The notes below the pieces were generated by a model. That model was not told the origin of the DNA. It saw only the letters and a list, made by a program, of their open reading frames with translations, and did not search any database. Shown piece after piece: positions 34,353 through 42,840 of a DNA stretch of 64,000 bases. The number at the start of each line of letters is the position of its first letter. Position 1 is the first letter of the stretch. A program made the translations under genes and the position numbers. The stretch is from Bacillota bacterium. Its GTDB lineage: Bacteria; Bacillota; Clostridia; Lachnospirales; Lachnospiraceae. The stretch lies in NCBI GenBank assembly GCA_023390555.1, contig JAEWCQ010000029.1, positions 23,810 through 87,809 of the forward strand, written 5' to 3'.

Positions 34353-35624
34353 TCCGATGTGCACGCAGGTTTGTGCACCTTCATTTGCAAAACGGATGAT
34401 TTCTCCGTCCTTTTCCCGTCGTAACTGAAGGTACAGCTTATGACAGCCCGCCGATGTAACCTCAACACTCAGCCGGACCACTGCAATCTGTCCGCTCGTC
34501 CAATCGCGCGGGTCAGCAGCAATTCTCTTTGTGGTCTGTTTTCCCTCCGGTGACCGTATCAGCAGACAGAGTTTTGCTTCTTCATACAGATTTGAGAATC
34601 CGACATTTTCAATTCGGATCTGCAGACCGTTTTTGTCCTGTTTTTCCGGCAGAACGTCTCTTAGGACAAAGCGGTATCCAAGGTGTCTTCCAATATACGC
34701 ATAGCCGTTCATACCTGCATAGCCGTCCGTTCCCTGCCAGATGCTCTCTTTCCATTTTTCCAGCACCTGTGTATCATGAATCCGATTGAGATAGCTCACC
34801 CGGCTCCGTCTCATCTCCAGGACAGCCTGGGACAGTCCGCTCTGATCCGCTGTTCCGACCGCCTCTCCGCCGTAAGGTATGCGGTCGCTTAGTCTCCTCG
34901 TAAATTCCAGTTCTTTTTCCCTGCACCAAGGTTCCTGCCAGAGAACGTCAGCTTCCGACTGCTGTGCATACGTTCCAAGATCTGTATCAGAACCAAACAT
35001 GCCGTCATTGAACAGACCTGTACTTTTGCACCGGGCAGATCCGTCCTCTTTTCCAAACAGAATTCTCCACTGCACCGGTCTGCGTACTGCCAGATAGCAG
35101 CATCCGCCGACAGATTCCCAGAGTGTATCGGAAAGCTGTTTCAGCATTTCACCGGACAGGAATTTCGAACCGTGCATCTCTCCCCAGCTGCCCACATATA
35201 CGCCCTGCACCAGCAATATGTGTGCCGCATATTGCTGAATGACTGCACCGGTCTGCTTCATATGCTTTTCCACAAGCGAAAAAAAGGCCGGTTCCCGCTC
35301 CATCCCCTTTCCTTCTCTGTCATATACAAAACGAAGGATCATATCTGTTCCACGTCCGGAAAAGAAGCGGAAAACAGTCTCGATATGTTCCAGCGCCTGA
35401 CTGGTCAGCGGTATGTCTCGAAATGTGCCAATATCGATCAAAACCAGCACCAGCTGTTCGTCTCCGGACAGGCACCACCCCAGCATTTCCGGATCTGGCG
35501 GGCTTTCTGCAGCAAAGGAACAGATCTGATACCACCCGCATCCAGGATTGTGTAATTCTTCGGTGCTTTCTCTATATGCTGCCTTCTGAAAGCTCCACTG
35601 TTTCCTATTCTTATGCCACATCAT
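34332..35624 (-). CDS. DUF4832-type protein, paralogue lacking a signal anchor
   Basis: A 430-aa relative of the convergent neighbour: NPGCGWYQI, GVYVGSWGEMHGS, GLFNDGMFGSDTDLGTYAQQ and HLGYRFVLRDVLP align with the corresponding blocks of that protein. It starts MMWHKNRKQWSF with no hydrophobic segment, so it seems cytoplasmic unless the start is mis-set. Its ATG overlaps the glycosyltransferase stop (ATGA), so it is the last gene of the polymer operon, and its 3' end overlaps the plus-strand paralogue by 21 bases. Confidence 0.75.
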   Translation of the reverse strand: MMWHKNRKQWSFQKAAYRESTEELHNPGCGWYQICSFAAESPPDPEMLGWCLSGDEQLVLVLIDIGTFRDIPLTSQALEHIETVFRFFSGRGTDMILRFVYDREGKGMEREPAFFSLVEKHMKQTGAVIQQYAAHILLVQGVYVGSWGEMHGSKFLSGEMLKQLSDTLWESVGGCCYLAVRRPVQWRILFGKEDGSARCKSTGLFNDGMFGSDTDLGTYAQQSEADVLWQEPWCREKELEFTRRLSDRIPYGGEAVGTADQSGLSQAVLEMRRSRVSYLNRIHDTQVLEKWKESIWQGTDGYAGMNGYAYIGRHLGYRFVLRDVLPEKQDKNGLQIRIENVGFSNLYEEAKLCLLIRSPEGKQTTKRIAADPRDWTSGQIAVVRLSVEVTSAGCHKLYLQLRREKDGEIIRFANEGAQTCVHIGSFCKLQ

Positions 35625-36397
35625 TCTTCTTCTGCTGCTCCCACATCTATTTTCAGAACCTTAATCCGAACTACGACGCCCAGAATGCTAAAGAACATCC
35701 GGAACATATAGACAATCGGTCTCAGCCCGGAATGCATACTTGTGCCCTCCACTCTTGCATGCATGACCGCCGGTATCTCTTCAATCCGAAATCCCAGAAG
35801 CAGCATCTGCGTGATCATATTCGCGTCCGGATACCGATCATCAAAATGATTGTATTTGGAATAAAACAGCACCGCCCGTCTGCTCAATCCCTGAAGCCCA
35901 GTTGTCGGATCCATGATCTTTCTTCCGGTCACTAGCCGGATCAGAAAACGAAAAATTGCATATGCGAATTTTTTGGCCGCCGGTGCGGAAAACTCCGAAC
36001 TCCCTTCCAGAAACCTGGAGCCGAGAACGATATCCGGACATTTTCCGGCCGCATCCGCTTCCTTTAGCCTCTGATAAATGACCGGTATATTACATACATC
36101 ATGCTGTCCGTCGGCATCCATCTGAATCACATACCGGTATTTCCGCCGGATTGCATATTTGTAACCAAGCTGAAGGGCACTTCCATAGCCCAGATTAAAT
36201 ACATGTGTCACAAGTGCATGATGTCTGTCCTTTACGATCCAGTTCGTATCGTCTGCGGATGCATCGTTCATGACAAGCAGATCTGCAATCTGAGCGATTT
36301 CCGGCTGCTCCAGCTTATCCAGTACCTTCCTGATATTTTTTTCCTCGTTATATGCCGGAATAATAATCAACAATTCCTTCTGTTTACTCTTTTCCAT
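35621..36397 (-). CDS. family 2 glycosyltransferase (DPM1/DPG-synthase type)
   Basis: A 258-aa GT-A enzyme. LLIIIPAYNEEKNI opens the nucleotide-sugar fold; MNDASADDT and VIQMDADGQHD provide the metal-binding acidic motifs. It resembles polyprenyl-phosphate sugar synthases, with a moderately hydrophobic C-terminal segment (IVYMFRMFFSILGVVV) that may hold it to the membrane. It probably makes an undecaprenyl-phosphate sugar. It overlaps the preceding GT4 gene by 14 bases and the next gene by four. Confidence 0.9.
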   Translation of the reverse strand: MEKSKQKELLIIIPAYNEEKNIRKVLDKLEQPEIAQIADLLVMNDASADDTNWIVKDRHHALVTHVFNLGYGSALQLGYKYAIRRKYRYVIQMDADGQHDVCNIPVIYQRLKEADAAGKCPDIVLGSRFLEGSSEFSAPAAKKFAYAIFRFLIRLVTGRKIMDPTTGLQGLSRRAVLFYSKYNHFDDRYPDANMITQMLLLGFRIEEIPAVMHARVEGTSMHSGLRPIVYMFRMFFSILGVVVRIKVLKIDVGAAEEE

Positions 36398-37610
36398 GAA
36401 TAACCTCTTTGTTCATCAATACAAGCAGTTTCTGTAGATCTCCTTCGTGCACGATTTTCCGTTGTCCTGCTGCATGACCGAACATCTCCCGTTTGTCTTT
36501 CTGTTCAAGCAGCTCCACGATGCTGTTTTTGATTCCTTTCGCAGACAGCTCACAGAGCAGGCCATCCGATCCATGCGTAATCTGCTCCCTGTTTCCGTTA
36601 CAATCAGACGCAATGATTGCACAACCAAGCGTCTGTGCCTCCTGTATGGCAATGCTTTTTCCTTCAAATCTCGTGGCATGCACATAAATATCTGTCTGCA
36701 CATAGTAGGGATACGGGTTGCTCACCGCTCCTAGCAGGATAAAATCCTCCTCTAATCCAAGCTGCGCAATCTTCTTTTCCAGCACCGGACGTTCCGGCCC
36801 CTCTCCCAGCACATACCAGCGTACCGGCCAGCCCGCATCCTTTAACAGCCTCATCGCGTCGATTGCAATTTCATATGCCTTCTGATAGGTAAGTCTTCCT
36901 ACGGTGAGCAGGCGGATGCCGCTGTAACCATCCAGGAAACCTCCCGCTTCCTTCGCTTTCTCCCGGATTCTCTCCTGGTCGATGAGATTATGAAACACCG
37001 TTGTTTTCGCCTCGCATTCGGGATAGGCCAATAGAAAATGCTCCCTGACTTCATCGGATACCGGAAATATGCGGTCATACCGGAGATAACAGTCTCTGTC
37101 GAGTGTTCTTGTATAACCGGAGCTTCCGTAGTCGATATGAATGAATGCCGCCTTTCGTTTTGCCTGAACGTGATCTGCGATGTAATAGGCAGAACCTCCC
37201 TCCAGATATGCAACCGCAAGATCATAGGTCTCTTCGGGATATTCCGCTCCGTCCGATAACACACGCCACAGCAGCTTATCCGGCAGGATTTTTCCGTCCC
37301 GGATCATAGCCACCAGATTCGACAGGATATACCACGCTTTTCCCAGCATATTTCCATGATGGAAAAAAGCCCGGATTACATTTTTTTTCATATTCCGCTG
37401 TCCCTCGGCGGACAGTACGGAGGCATCGCTGTAATGACCGTTCAGCAGTTTTACATGCGCCGGAAGCCTGTGCACCAACTCGCCCTGCCCCATGATGACA
37501 TACAGAGAAACTTCATATTCCTCCGGGGAAAGATGACGGAAAAGTTCCAGCATGGCTACTTCCGCTCCGGCATGCCCGAGGGTATTGATTACAAACAAAA
37601 TTTTTTTCAT
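36384..37610 (-). CDS. family 4 glycosyltransferase
   Basis: A 408-aa GT-B enzyme. N-terminal LFVINTLGHAGAEVAMLEL is the acceptor-side signature of GT4 enzymes; the donor-side domain shows LLTVGRLTYQKAYEIAIDA, YVLGEGPERPVLE and the ExxxxxxxE motif as EGKSIAIQEAQ. It transfers a retaining sugar unit in the cytoplasm. It sits between the DUF2304 membrane protein and the GT2 gene in the polymer operon. Confidence 0.9.
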   Translation of the reverse strand: MKKILFVINTLGHAGAEVAMLELFRHLSPEEYEVSLYVIMGQGELVHRLPAHVKLLNGHYSDASVLSAEGQRNMKKNVIRAFFHHGNMLGKAWYILSNLVAMIRDGKILPDKLLWRVLSDGAEYPEETYDLAVAYLEGGSAYYIADHVQAKRKAAFIHIDYGSSGYTRTLDRDCYLRYDRIFPVSDEVREHFLLAYPECEAKTTVFHNLIDQERIREKAKEAGGFLDGYSGIRLLTVGRLTYQKAYEIAIDAMRLLKDAGWPVRWYVLGEGPERPVLEKKIAQLGLEEDFILLGAVSNPYPYYVQTDIYVHATRFEGKSIAIQEAQTLGCAIIASDCNGNREQITHGSDGLLCELSAKGIKNSIVELLEQKDKREMFGHAAGQRKIVHEGDLQKLLVLMNKEVIHGKE

Positions 37611-37621
37611 AACTGATTCCT

Positions 37622-38005
37622 TTATCTGTATAAACTTCTGTACCCCTTCAATTCTTCCAGTTCACTGAGAATTCTTTCATTTTCCTGATTCAGCAGAGAA
37701 ACCTGCATCGCAAGTTCCTGATTCTTTCGAATCAGCTGTGAGATAGAACGGCTTAAGAAAAACACGCCGAATATCATGAAAAATCCCATCAGAAAAACAA
37801 CAATGCAGCTGTTGCCCTCCAAACCGATGCTCCATGCGGATAACCCAGGCAGCGAACCGATCAGAATCAGTATCAGCGAAAAAAATGCCCATCCAAGACC
37901 GATACTCTCGGTAATTTTCCGATGTACAAAAGACGCAAAATCCAGGCATAAAAGAAGAATCCCTGCCACAACAACACTCACACGCAAAATCACCGCGATT
38001 TCCAT
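37622..38005 (-). CDS. DUF2304 small membrane protein
   Basis: A 127-aa protein with three membrane segments (residues 4-26, 36-56, 63-85) and a C-terminal coiled coil (ELAMQVSLLNQENERILSELEEL). DUF2304 proteins commonly lie beside GT2/GT4 genes of surface polymer operons and are thought to assist a membrane glycosyltransferase. AGGAGA precedes the ATG at 38005; the longer reading to 38176 is Lys/Arg-rich readthrough inside pelG and is rejected. It overlaps pelG by 16 bases. Confidence 0.8.
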   Translation of the reverse strand: MEIAVILRVSVVVAGILLLCLDFASFVHRKITESIGLGWAFFSLILILIGSLPGLSAWSIGLEGNSCIVVFLMGFFMIFGVFFLSRSISQLIRKNQELAMQVSLLNQENERILSELEELKGYRSLYR

Positions 38006-39486
38006 AAATTTTCTCCTTTTTCTCTTGCTCTGTTTTCTCTTACGAGCTGGTAGGCATCGTATACTTTTCCGGGCGGCTGATTCCCTTTTCCCTTTTTTAA
38101 AATAGTGCCGCGACAAAATACATGTACATCCATGTGCTTCTCTACCCACCGCAGTCTGACATATGCCACCGACCATCCGATAAAGGCACCGAATACCAGA
38201 CCGATTCCATACCAGATCTCCGTAAAATGCGTTGCCACAATGCTGCCTGCAAGCGTTCCGGCAAAAAAACTGAGCGCTGTCATTACCGAACCGGTCAGAT
38301 CATTGAAGTAATACAAAAAGATAATTGCCGAATACATGATAAACAATATAAAATATCCTGCCGCAAGACACGGATAGATATGCATTACCAGACCGGAAAA
38401 TCCGAATTGCGGCAGAAAAATCATACAGATCAGGAAAACCACCACCGAAATGATAAACTGAATACGCACCAGATTCATAAGTTCTCCGGCAAGCTGACGG
38501 AACATCCGTTTTTTGGCATTTTCAATGTCTGCACCCCGTCCGCCGATGACTGCCTCCGAATAGGCCTTATAGCGCTCATGAAAATGCATTTCCACTCGGG
38601 AGATAAAAATAATTGTCGCAGAAATGTTGGTGAACATGGCAAGGCAGGTCGCCATATCATAGACCGGCGCACACACAAAGCTCTTTGCCACGACCATTTT
38701 CAAATCTGTCGTCCAGAAAACAAAATTGTGTACATAAAGTCCCAGAATATAGAGAAAATTCGTCACTACAAGCTGCCAGTACTCTTTAAAATAGTGCAGA
38801 ACTCTCCGGTAGCGGTTGCTGTTTTTCTTAAAATACCGTTTCACAATCGCAATCTCCAAAGAAGCAATCAGGAAGAAACCAACAACCAGTGAAAACAGCA
38901 TACTGTATGTGATATCCCAGTCAAAGACGTACACCAGCAGCAACGACAGAAAAAACGTCACTGCCATGCCAATCAGGAAGAAAAACGATATCTTTTTATA
39001 ATCCTTGCAGATGGACAGATACAGCATCGAATAAAATACCAGAACCAGCGAGATATATCCACTAAATCCGGTAAAAACATAAAAGATATCCACCTGTCCG
39101 ACCAGATATTCCCGGACACAGAAGGGAATCCCAATCAGAACGCTCAAAATGATGTTGAGCAGAAGTCCGATATAAAAACACGGCAAAATATCTTCATAGC
39201 GTTCTTCATAAATGACATCGGACATATATCTTGACAAAACTGCATTGAACGGAGACGCGGTCAGCAGTGAAAAAATAAAAATATACAGTACCGTACTGGC
39301 AAACAGCTCCCTGACAGCATATCCGACTTCAGAAAGACCCAGAAATTTTCCCATCAGCAGAATGTTGGCAATGACCAGAAACATCGGTGCCACCGTAACG
39401 ACCGTGCTGTAGAAGAAGCCGATAATATTGGTTGTAATGGTATTTTTTTCAAAGATCCGGTTCAGATTTACGCCAATTCCAGCCAT
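37990..39486 (-). CDS. pelG: PelG-like polysaccharide membrane transporter
   Basis: A 498-aa membrane protein with about 12 segments. The opening MAGIGVNLNRIFEKNTITTNI and the PMFLVIANILLMG segment are typical of PelG, the MOP-superfamily member that with PelD and PelE forms the synthase/export complex for Pel, a partially deacetylated GalNAc-rich cationic exopolysaccharide. It lies 15 bases after pelF. A cytoplasmic basic tail of about 55 residues follows the last segment. Confidence 0.88.
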   Translation of the reverse strand: MAGIGVNLNRIFEKNTITTNIIGFFYSTVVTVAPMFLVIANILLMGKFLGLSEVGYAVRELFASTVLYIFIFSLLTASPFNAVLSRYMSDVIYEERYEDILPCFYIGLLLNIILSVLIGIPFCVREYLVGQVDIFYVFTGFSGYISLVLVFYSMLYLSICKDYKKISFFFLIGMAVTFFLSLLLVYVFDWDITYSMLFSLVVGFFLIASLEIAIVKRYFKKNSNRYRRVLHYFKEYWQLVVTNFLYILGLYVHNFVFWTTDLKMVVAKSFVCAPVYDMATCLAMFTNISATIIFISRVEMHFHERYKAYSEAVIGGRGADIENAKKRMFRQLAGELMNLVRIQFIISVVVFLICMIFLPQFGFSGLVMHIYPCLAAGYFILFIMYSAIIFLYYFNDLTGSVMTALSFFAGTLAGSIVATHFTEIWYGIGLVFGAFIGWSVAYVRLRWVEKHMDVHVFCRGTILKKGKGNQPPGKVYDAYQLVRENRAREKGENLWKSR

Positions 39487-39501
39487 ATACGTTTCTCCTT
39501 T

Positions 39502-40956
39502 CTACCTTCTGATCTCAAATTTTTCTGCGGGCCATTCCAAATTCTTACGCCCGGCAAAATCCATATAGATATTCTGATAGGACTCTTTCATGGATTCGAT
39601 CCGGTATTTTGCCATCACCCGGCGATATCCGTTTTCGCCCATCTGCTTTCTTTTCTCCGGTTCCGTAGCAAGCTCCAGGATTGCCCGCGTAATTTCCTCT
39701 ACATTCATAATATGTGTCAGGATACCGGCCTCTCCAAAGGAATCTCCCTCTCCGTAGATCAATCCTCTGCAGTTTCCGACATCTGTTGCAATGACCGGCC
39801 TATGCGCCGCATAGCTCTCCAGAATGGTAAGCGGCTGCCCTTCACTGATACTGGTCAGAATCGTCATATCCATACGACCAAGATAGTCTTTGACATCCAC
39901 TCTTCCTGTGAATACAACGTCCGGGATCCGCATGGTTTCAACCAGATCAAAGCATTCTCTTGCATATGCTTCTTCTTCCTCCCACGGCCCCATGACCCAC
40001 AATTTCAATCCTGTGTGTTTTTCCTTCGCATAGGCAAATGCCTGCAGCATCGTCTTTACATCCTTGATGGGTGCGATCCGCAGGATGGCTCCGATATTTA
40101 CGGTTTTTTCCTCTTCCGGCATTTTCTGCTGCACATTCTCAAGACGCTGTACATCGATACCATTCGGTGTAATCGCTGTTTTAGAAGGTGGACATCCCAG
40201 TTCCACCTGAAGCTCTCTCGCATGTTCATACAGGCTTGTGACCAAATCTGCTCTCTCATAAGCCAGCTTTGACATTTTCTTAAACTGATCGATCCAGATA
40301 TTCTTGTAAATACCGCTCACCCACTTTGCCTTGATCAGTTCCTCTTCCCGCTCTCTGGTATAGATTCCATGCTCCGAGATCAGAAGTCCGCACCCATAGA
40401 GACTTTGGGCCATACTGCCCAGGACACCTGCATAGCCGGTAGCTACACAGTGATACAGATCCGCAATCGGCACCTTCATTCGCAAAGCGAAGAACAGCGG
40501 CAGATAGATGGAACGCAGTGTCCATAAAAAATCTGAAAATACAATCTGGGTATACTGCAGTTCGTAACAGTCCTTTGCCGCATAGAAAAAATCCTCTCCC
40601 ATCAGCAGACCGTCTATGGACAGATCCTGCCTCTGAAACAGTCGGAACAGAACTTCCCAGTCCACATTCTGATTCAGAAGCAGACTGCGCAGTGCCTGAT
40701 ATTCACTTTTCTTCAGCCGCTTTGCACGCTGCTGTTTCTGTCTGCTCCAGTCATAGTCCTCCAGATACAGTTCATGTACCTCCGTCACATTTTCCGGCAG
40801 CTCATAAGCAAATTTTCCTCTCAAAGAGCGGTTTGACACAATGGTCAGCAGAATAAATTCCAAATTGGGAAACGACTTTATCAGACTGTGAATCCAGCCC
40901 GATACGCCGCCCACCACATAGGGATAGCAGCCTTCCGCCACGATACAGATTCTCAT
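39502..40956 (-). CDS. pelF: PelF-like glycosyltransferase (GT4)
   Basis: A 484-aa GT-B enzyme with the unusual opening MRICIVAEGCYPYVVGGVSGWIHSL shared by PelF proteins, which polymerise UDP-GalNAc/UDP-GlcNAc for Pel. The C-terminal half shows TPNGIDVQRLE, IGAILRIAPIKDVKTM, FTGRVDVKDYLG and the SISEGQPLTILE box carrying the catalytic glutamates. Start: ATG at 40956 with GAGG six bases upstream; the longer reading to 40998 starts in the gene before. Together with pelG it is the strongest evidence for a Pel pathway here. Confidence 0.9.
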   Translation of the reverse strand: MRICIVAEGCYPYVVGGVSGWIHSLIKSFPNLEFILLTIVSNRSLRGKFAYELPENVTEVHELYLEDYDWSRQKQQRAKRLKKSEYQALRSLLLNQNVDWEVLFRLFQRQDLSIDGLLMGEDFFYAAKDCYELQYTQIVFSDFLWTLRSIYLPLFFALRMKVPIADLYHCVATGYAGVLGSMAQSLYGCGLLISEHGIYTREREEELIKAKWVSGIYKNIWIDQFKKMSKLAYERADLVTSLYEHARELQVELGCPPSKTAITPNGIDVQRLENVQQKMPEEEKTVNIGAILRIAPIKDVKTMLQAFAYAKEKHTGLKLWVMGPWEEEEAYARECFDLVETMRIPDVVFTGRVDVKDYLGRMDMTILTSISEGQPLTILESYAAHRPVIATDVGNCRGLIYGEGDSFGEAGILTHIMNVEEITRAILELATEPEKRKQMGENGYRRVMAKYRIESMKESYQNIYMDFAGRKNLEWPAEKFEIRR

Positions 40957-41004
40957 AGTATGCCTCATTTCTGTCCAAATTGCAGAAATATCCTGCAATC
41001 AAAT

Positions 41005-42825
41005 TCATTCCTTATCATAATAAAACTTTTCCTGCGTTCCCAGATGTATGTTCACCTGACTGTCCGTTGCGGCAATCAGATAGGCATCCTCCTCCAGCTT
41101 TTCGTAAGAACCGCCTTCGATAGAGGTAATCTCCTCACCATGTGTGCGCAGCAGATACCATGCATCCGTTGTAAATCCGGATATATCCAGCGTAATCGTA
41201 TCCCCTTCTCTCGAATCCGAATAATTCATCGCCAGAAATGCACGAATCCTCTCATCACTTTCCGACAGTGTCGTCTGCGTAAAAGAGGTATAGGACTTCC
41301 AATACGTATCTGTGTTGCTGGAGAACTTTTCATAGAGCTTCTCCCAGGAATCCGAATCACTCTCCGGATAGATCAGCCTCTCCATATTTACCAGGATACT
41401 GGAATACCCGAGCGCGGACTCCAGACTTTTCACACGCAGATCATCCGAATACGTATGGCGGAATCCGTCCACGGTGGCGCTCTGTCTGGTGACATCGTCT
41501 GCCGCATAAGAAATCAATGTCCCATTCTCACTGTCATCCGTATACAGTGTCTTTACACTGCCAAGAAGCTTTTGGGAAAGTGCCTGATCGATCTCTGCAT
41601 CTGTCAGCTGATCTGCGTAGAACGAAAGATACGCATAGCCCGGAATCTGACCGCTCAGGAATGTATCATCCTGTTTCAGTTTTGATACGATATCCGTATC
41701 CGAGATATGGCTGGCAGAAAGTCCGGTCTCCGCATCCTGCTCCCGAAACAGCTTCAGATAATAAATCAGTTCTCCGGCATCGGGGCTGCTCTCATCCGCA
41801 TAATCCAGCTGCGGGGACAGCAGGCAGGTCAGCTTCAGATTGTTCTTCTCACTTACTGCGGCGATTCCCGGCCAGACGATATCCCGCAATACCGCTTTTA
41901 AAGAACGGCTGTAACGCTCCTGCATTTCTTCCTCATTTTCAGATGCCAGATCCGGATAATTCACAATGACCAGGTTCTGTGCATTGATAACCGGATACAA
42001 TTCATAAGAATTCATCTCCACCATCATACCATCTAAAATACCAATACCGGTGTTATCCTCCAGATAACTTCCGTTTACTGCAAATACCCGCGCCTCTCCG
42101 ATACTGTTGCGCCAGATGATTGCCGGCAGATCTTCATTTTCAATGTCTTCTGTCTCCATCATTCCGACCATATAGGACTTTGTACCTGATGAAATCTGAT
42201 ACCACGGTATATTCAAATTCAGATCCTGCCGATTCTTATCTGCTTTATTTTCAACGATATACCTGGTTTCACCGCCAAGCAGCAGCCCGGCAAACAGATG
42301 AACCCCGTCGATCTTCTTATTGTCTGACTTTACCTGCCGGATACCAAGCAGATTTTTCAGAACCGTATTGCTCTGGATTACAGAAGGTTCCGGCAGATTG
42401 CAGAAAATCAGGTTGGCGCCCTGCTCCACATAACTGTGCAGAAGTTCTGCATCCGTATCCCAGTTCAGGGCATTCGAATCCAGAAGGATGACCTCCGGAA
42501 GGTCATTCGGATCAAACGGATATGCCTCCAGCGTCTCATACGTCTTAACGTCTCGCTTGGTATAGGTGCCCCATTGGCTGACCACCGCACCCAGTGCATC
42601 GTCCGAAGCCGTCCCGATGTAGACCGCATAACGTCCCTGCTCGCGGTTCTGCTGACCGCTGTCCGCCGATGCATCTTGCGCAGTATAGGTACTTTCTGTC
42701 TGATCCGCATATTCATTTGTCTCATAATCATTCCATGTTTCTTTTACCACTCCAGAAAACTGAAACAGGAAAAACAATACGAACATAATAATCGTAATCG
42801 TAAAAAAATTTCTGCGGGATATCAT
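41005..42825 (-). CDS. DUF2194-type membrane-anchored protein (PelA-position)
   Basis: A 606-aa protein with one N-terminal membrane segment (residues 7-25) and a large outside portion. It occupies the place of the PelA deacetylase in Gram-positive pel operons. A divergent deacetylase-like barrel is suggested by LKLTCLLSPQLDYAD and the following strands, but the H-x(3)-H metal site of active enzymes is not obvious, so it may be degenerate. The N-terminal 300 residues resemble a glutamine-amidotransferase-like or hydrolase-like fold (VILLDSNALNWDTDAELL). Function inferred from context only. Confidence 0.65.
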   Translation of the reverse strand: MISRRNFFTITIIMFVLFFLFQFSGVVKETWNDYETNEYADQTESTYTAQDASADSGQQNREQGRYAVYIGTASDDALGAVVSQWGTYTKRDVKTYETLEAYPFDPNDLPEVILLDSNALNWDTDAELLHSYVEQGANLIFCNLPEPSVIQSNTVLKNLLGIRQVKSDNKKIDGVHLFAGLLLGGETRYIVENKADKNRQDLNLNIPWYQISSGTKSYMVGMMETEDIENEDLPAIIWRNSIGEARVFAVNGSYLEDNTGIGILDGMMVEMNSYELYPVINAQNLVIVNYPDLASENEEEMQERYSRSLKAVLRDIVWPGIAAVSEKNNLKLTCLLSPQLDYADESSPDAGELIYYLKLFREQDAETGLSASHISDTDIVSKLKQDDTFLSGQIPGYAYLSFYADQLTDAEIDQALSQKLLGSVKTLYTDDSENGTLISYAADDVTRQSATVDGFRHTYSDDLRVKSLESALGYSSILVNMERLIYPESDSDSWEKLYEKFSSNTDTYWKSYTSFTQTTLSESDERIRAFLAMNYSDSREGDTITLDISGFTTDAWYLLRTHGEEITSIEGGSYEKLEEDAYLIAATDSQVNIHLGTQEKFYYDKE

Positions 42826-42840
42826 GACCTTTTTCTCCTT

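Noticed and set aside
38122..38892. 256-codon plus-strand frame
   Set aside because: It lies wholly antisense to pelG, is rich in Cys, His and Arg, and has no ribosome site; a shadow of the real gene.
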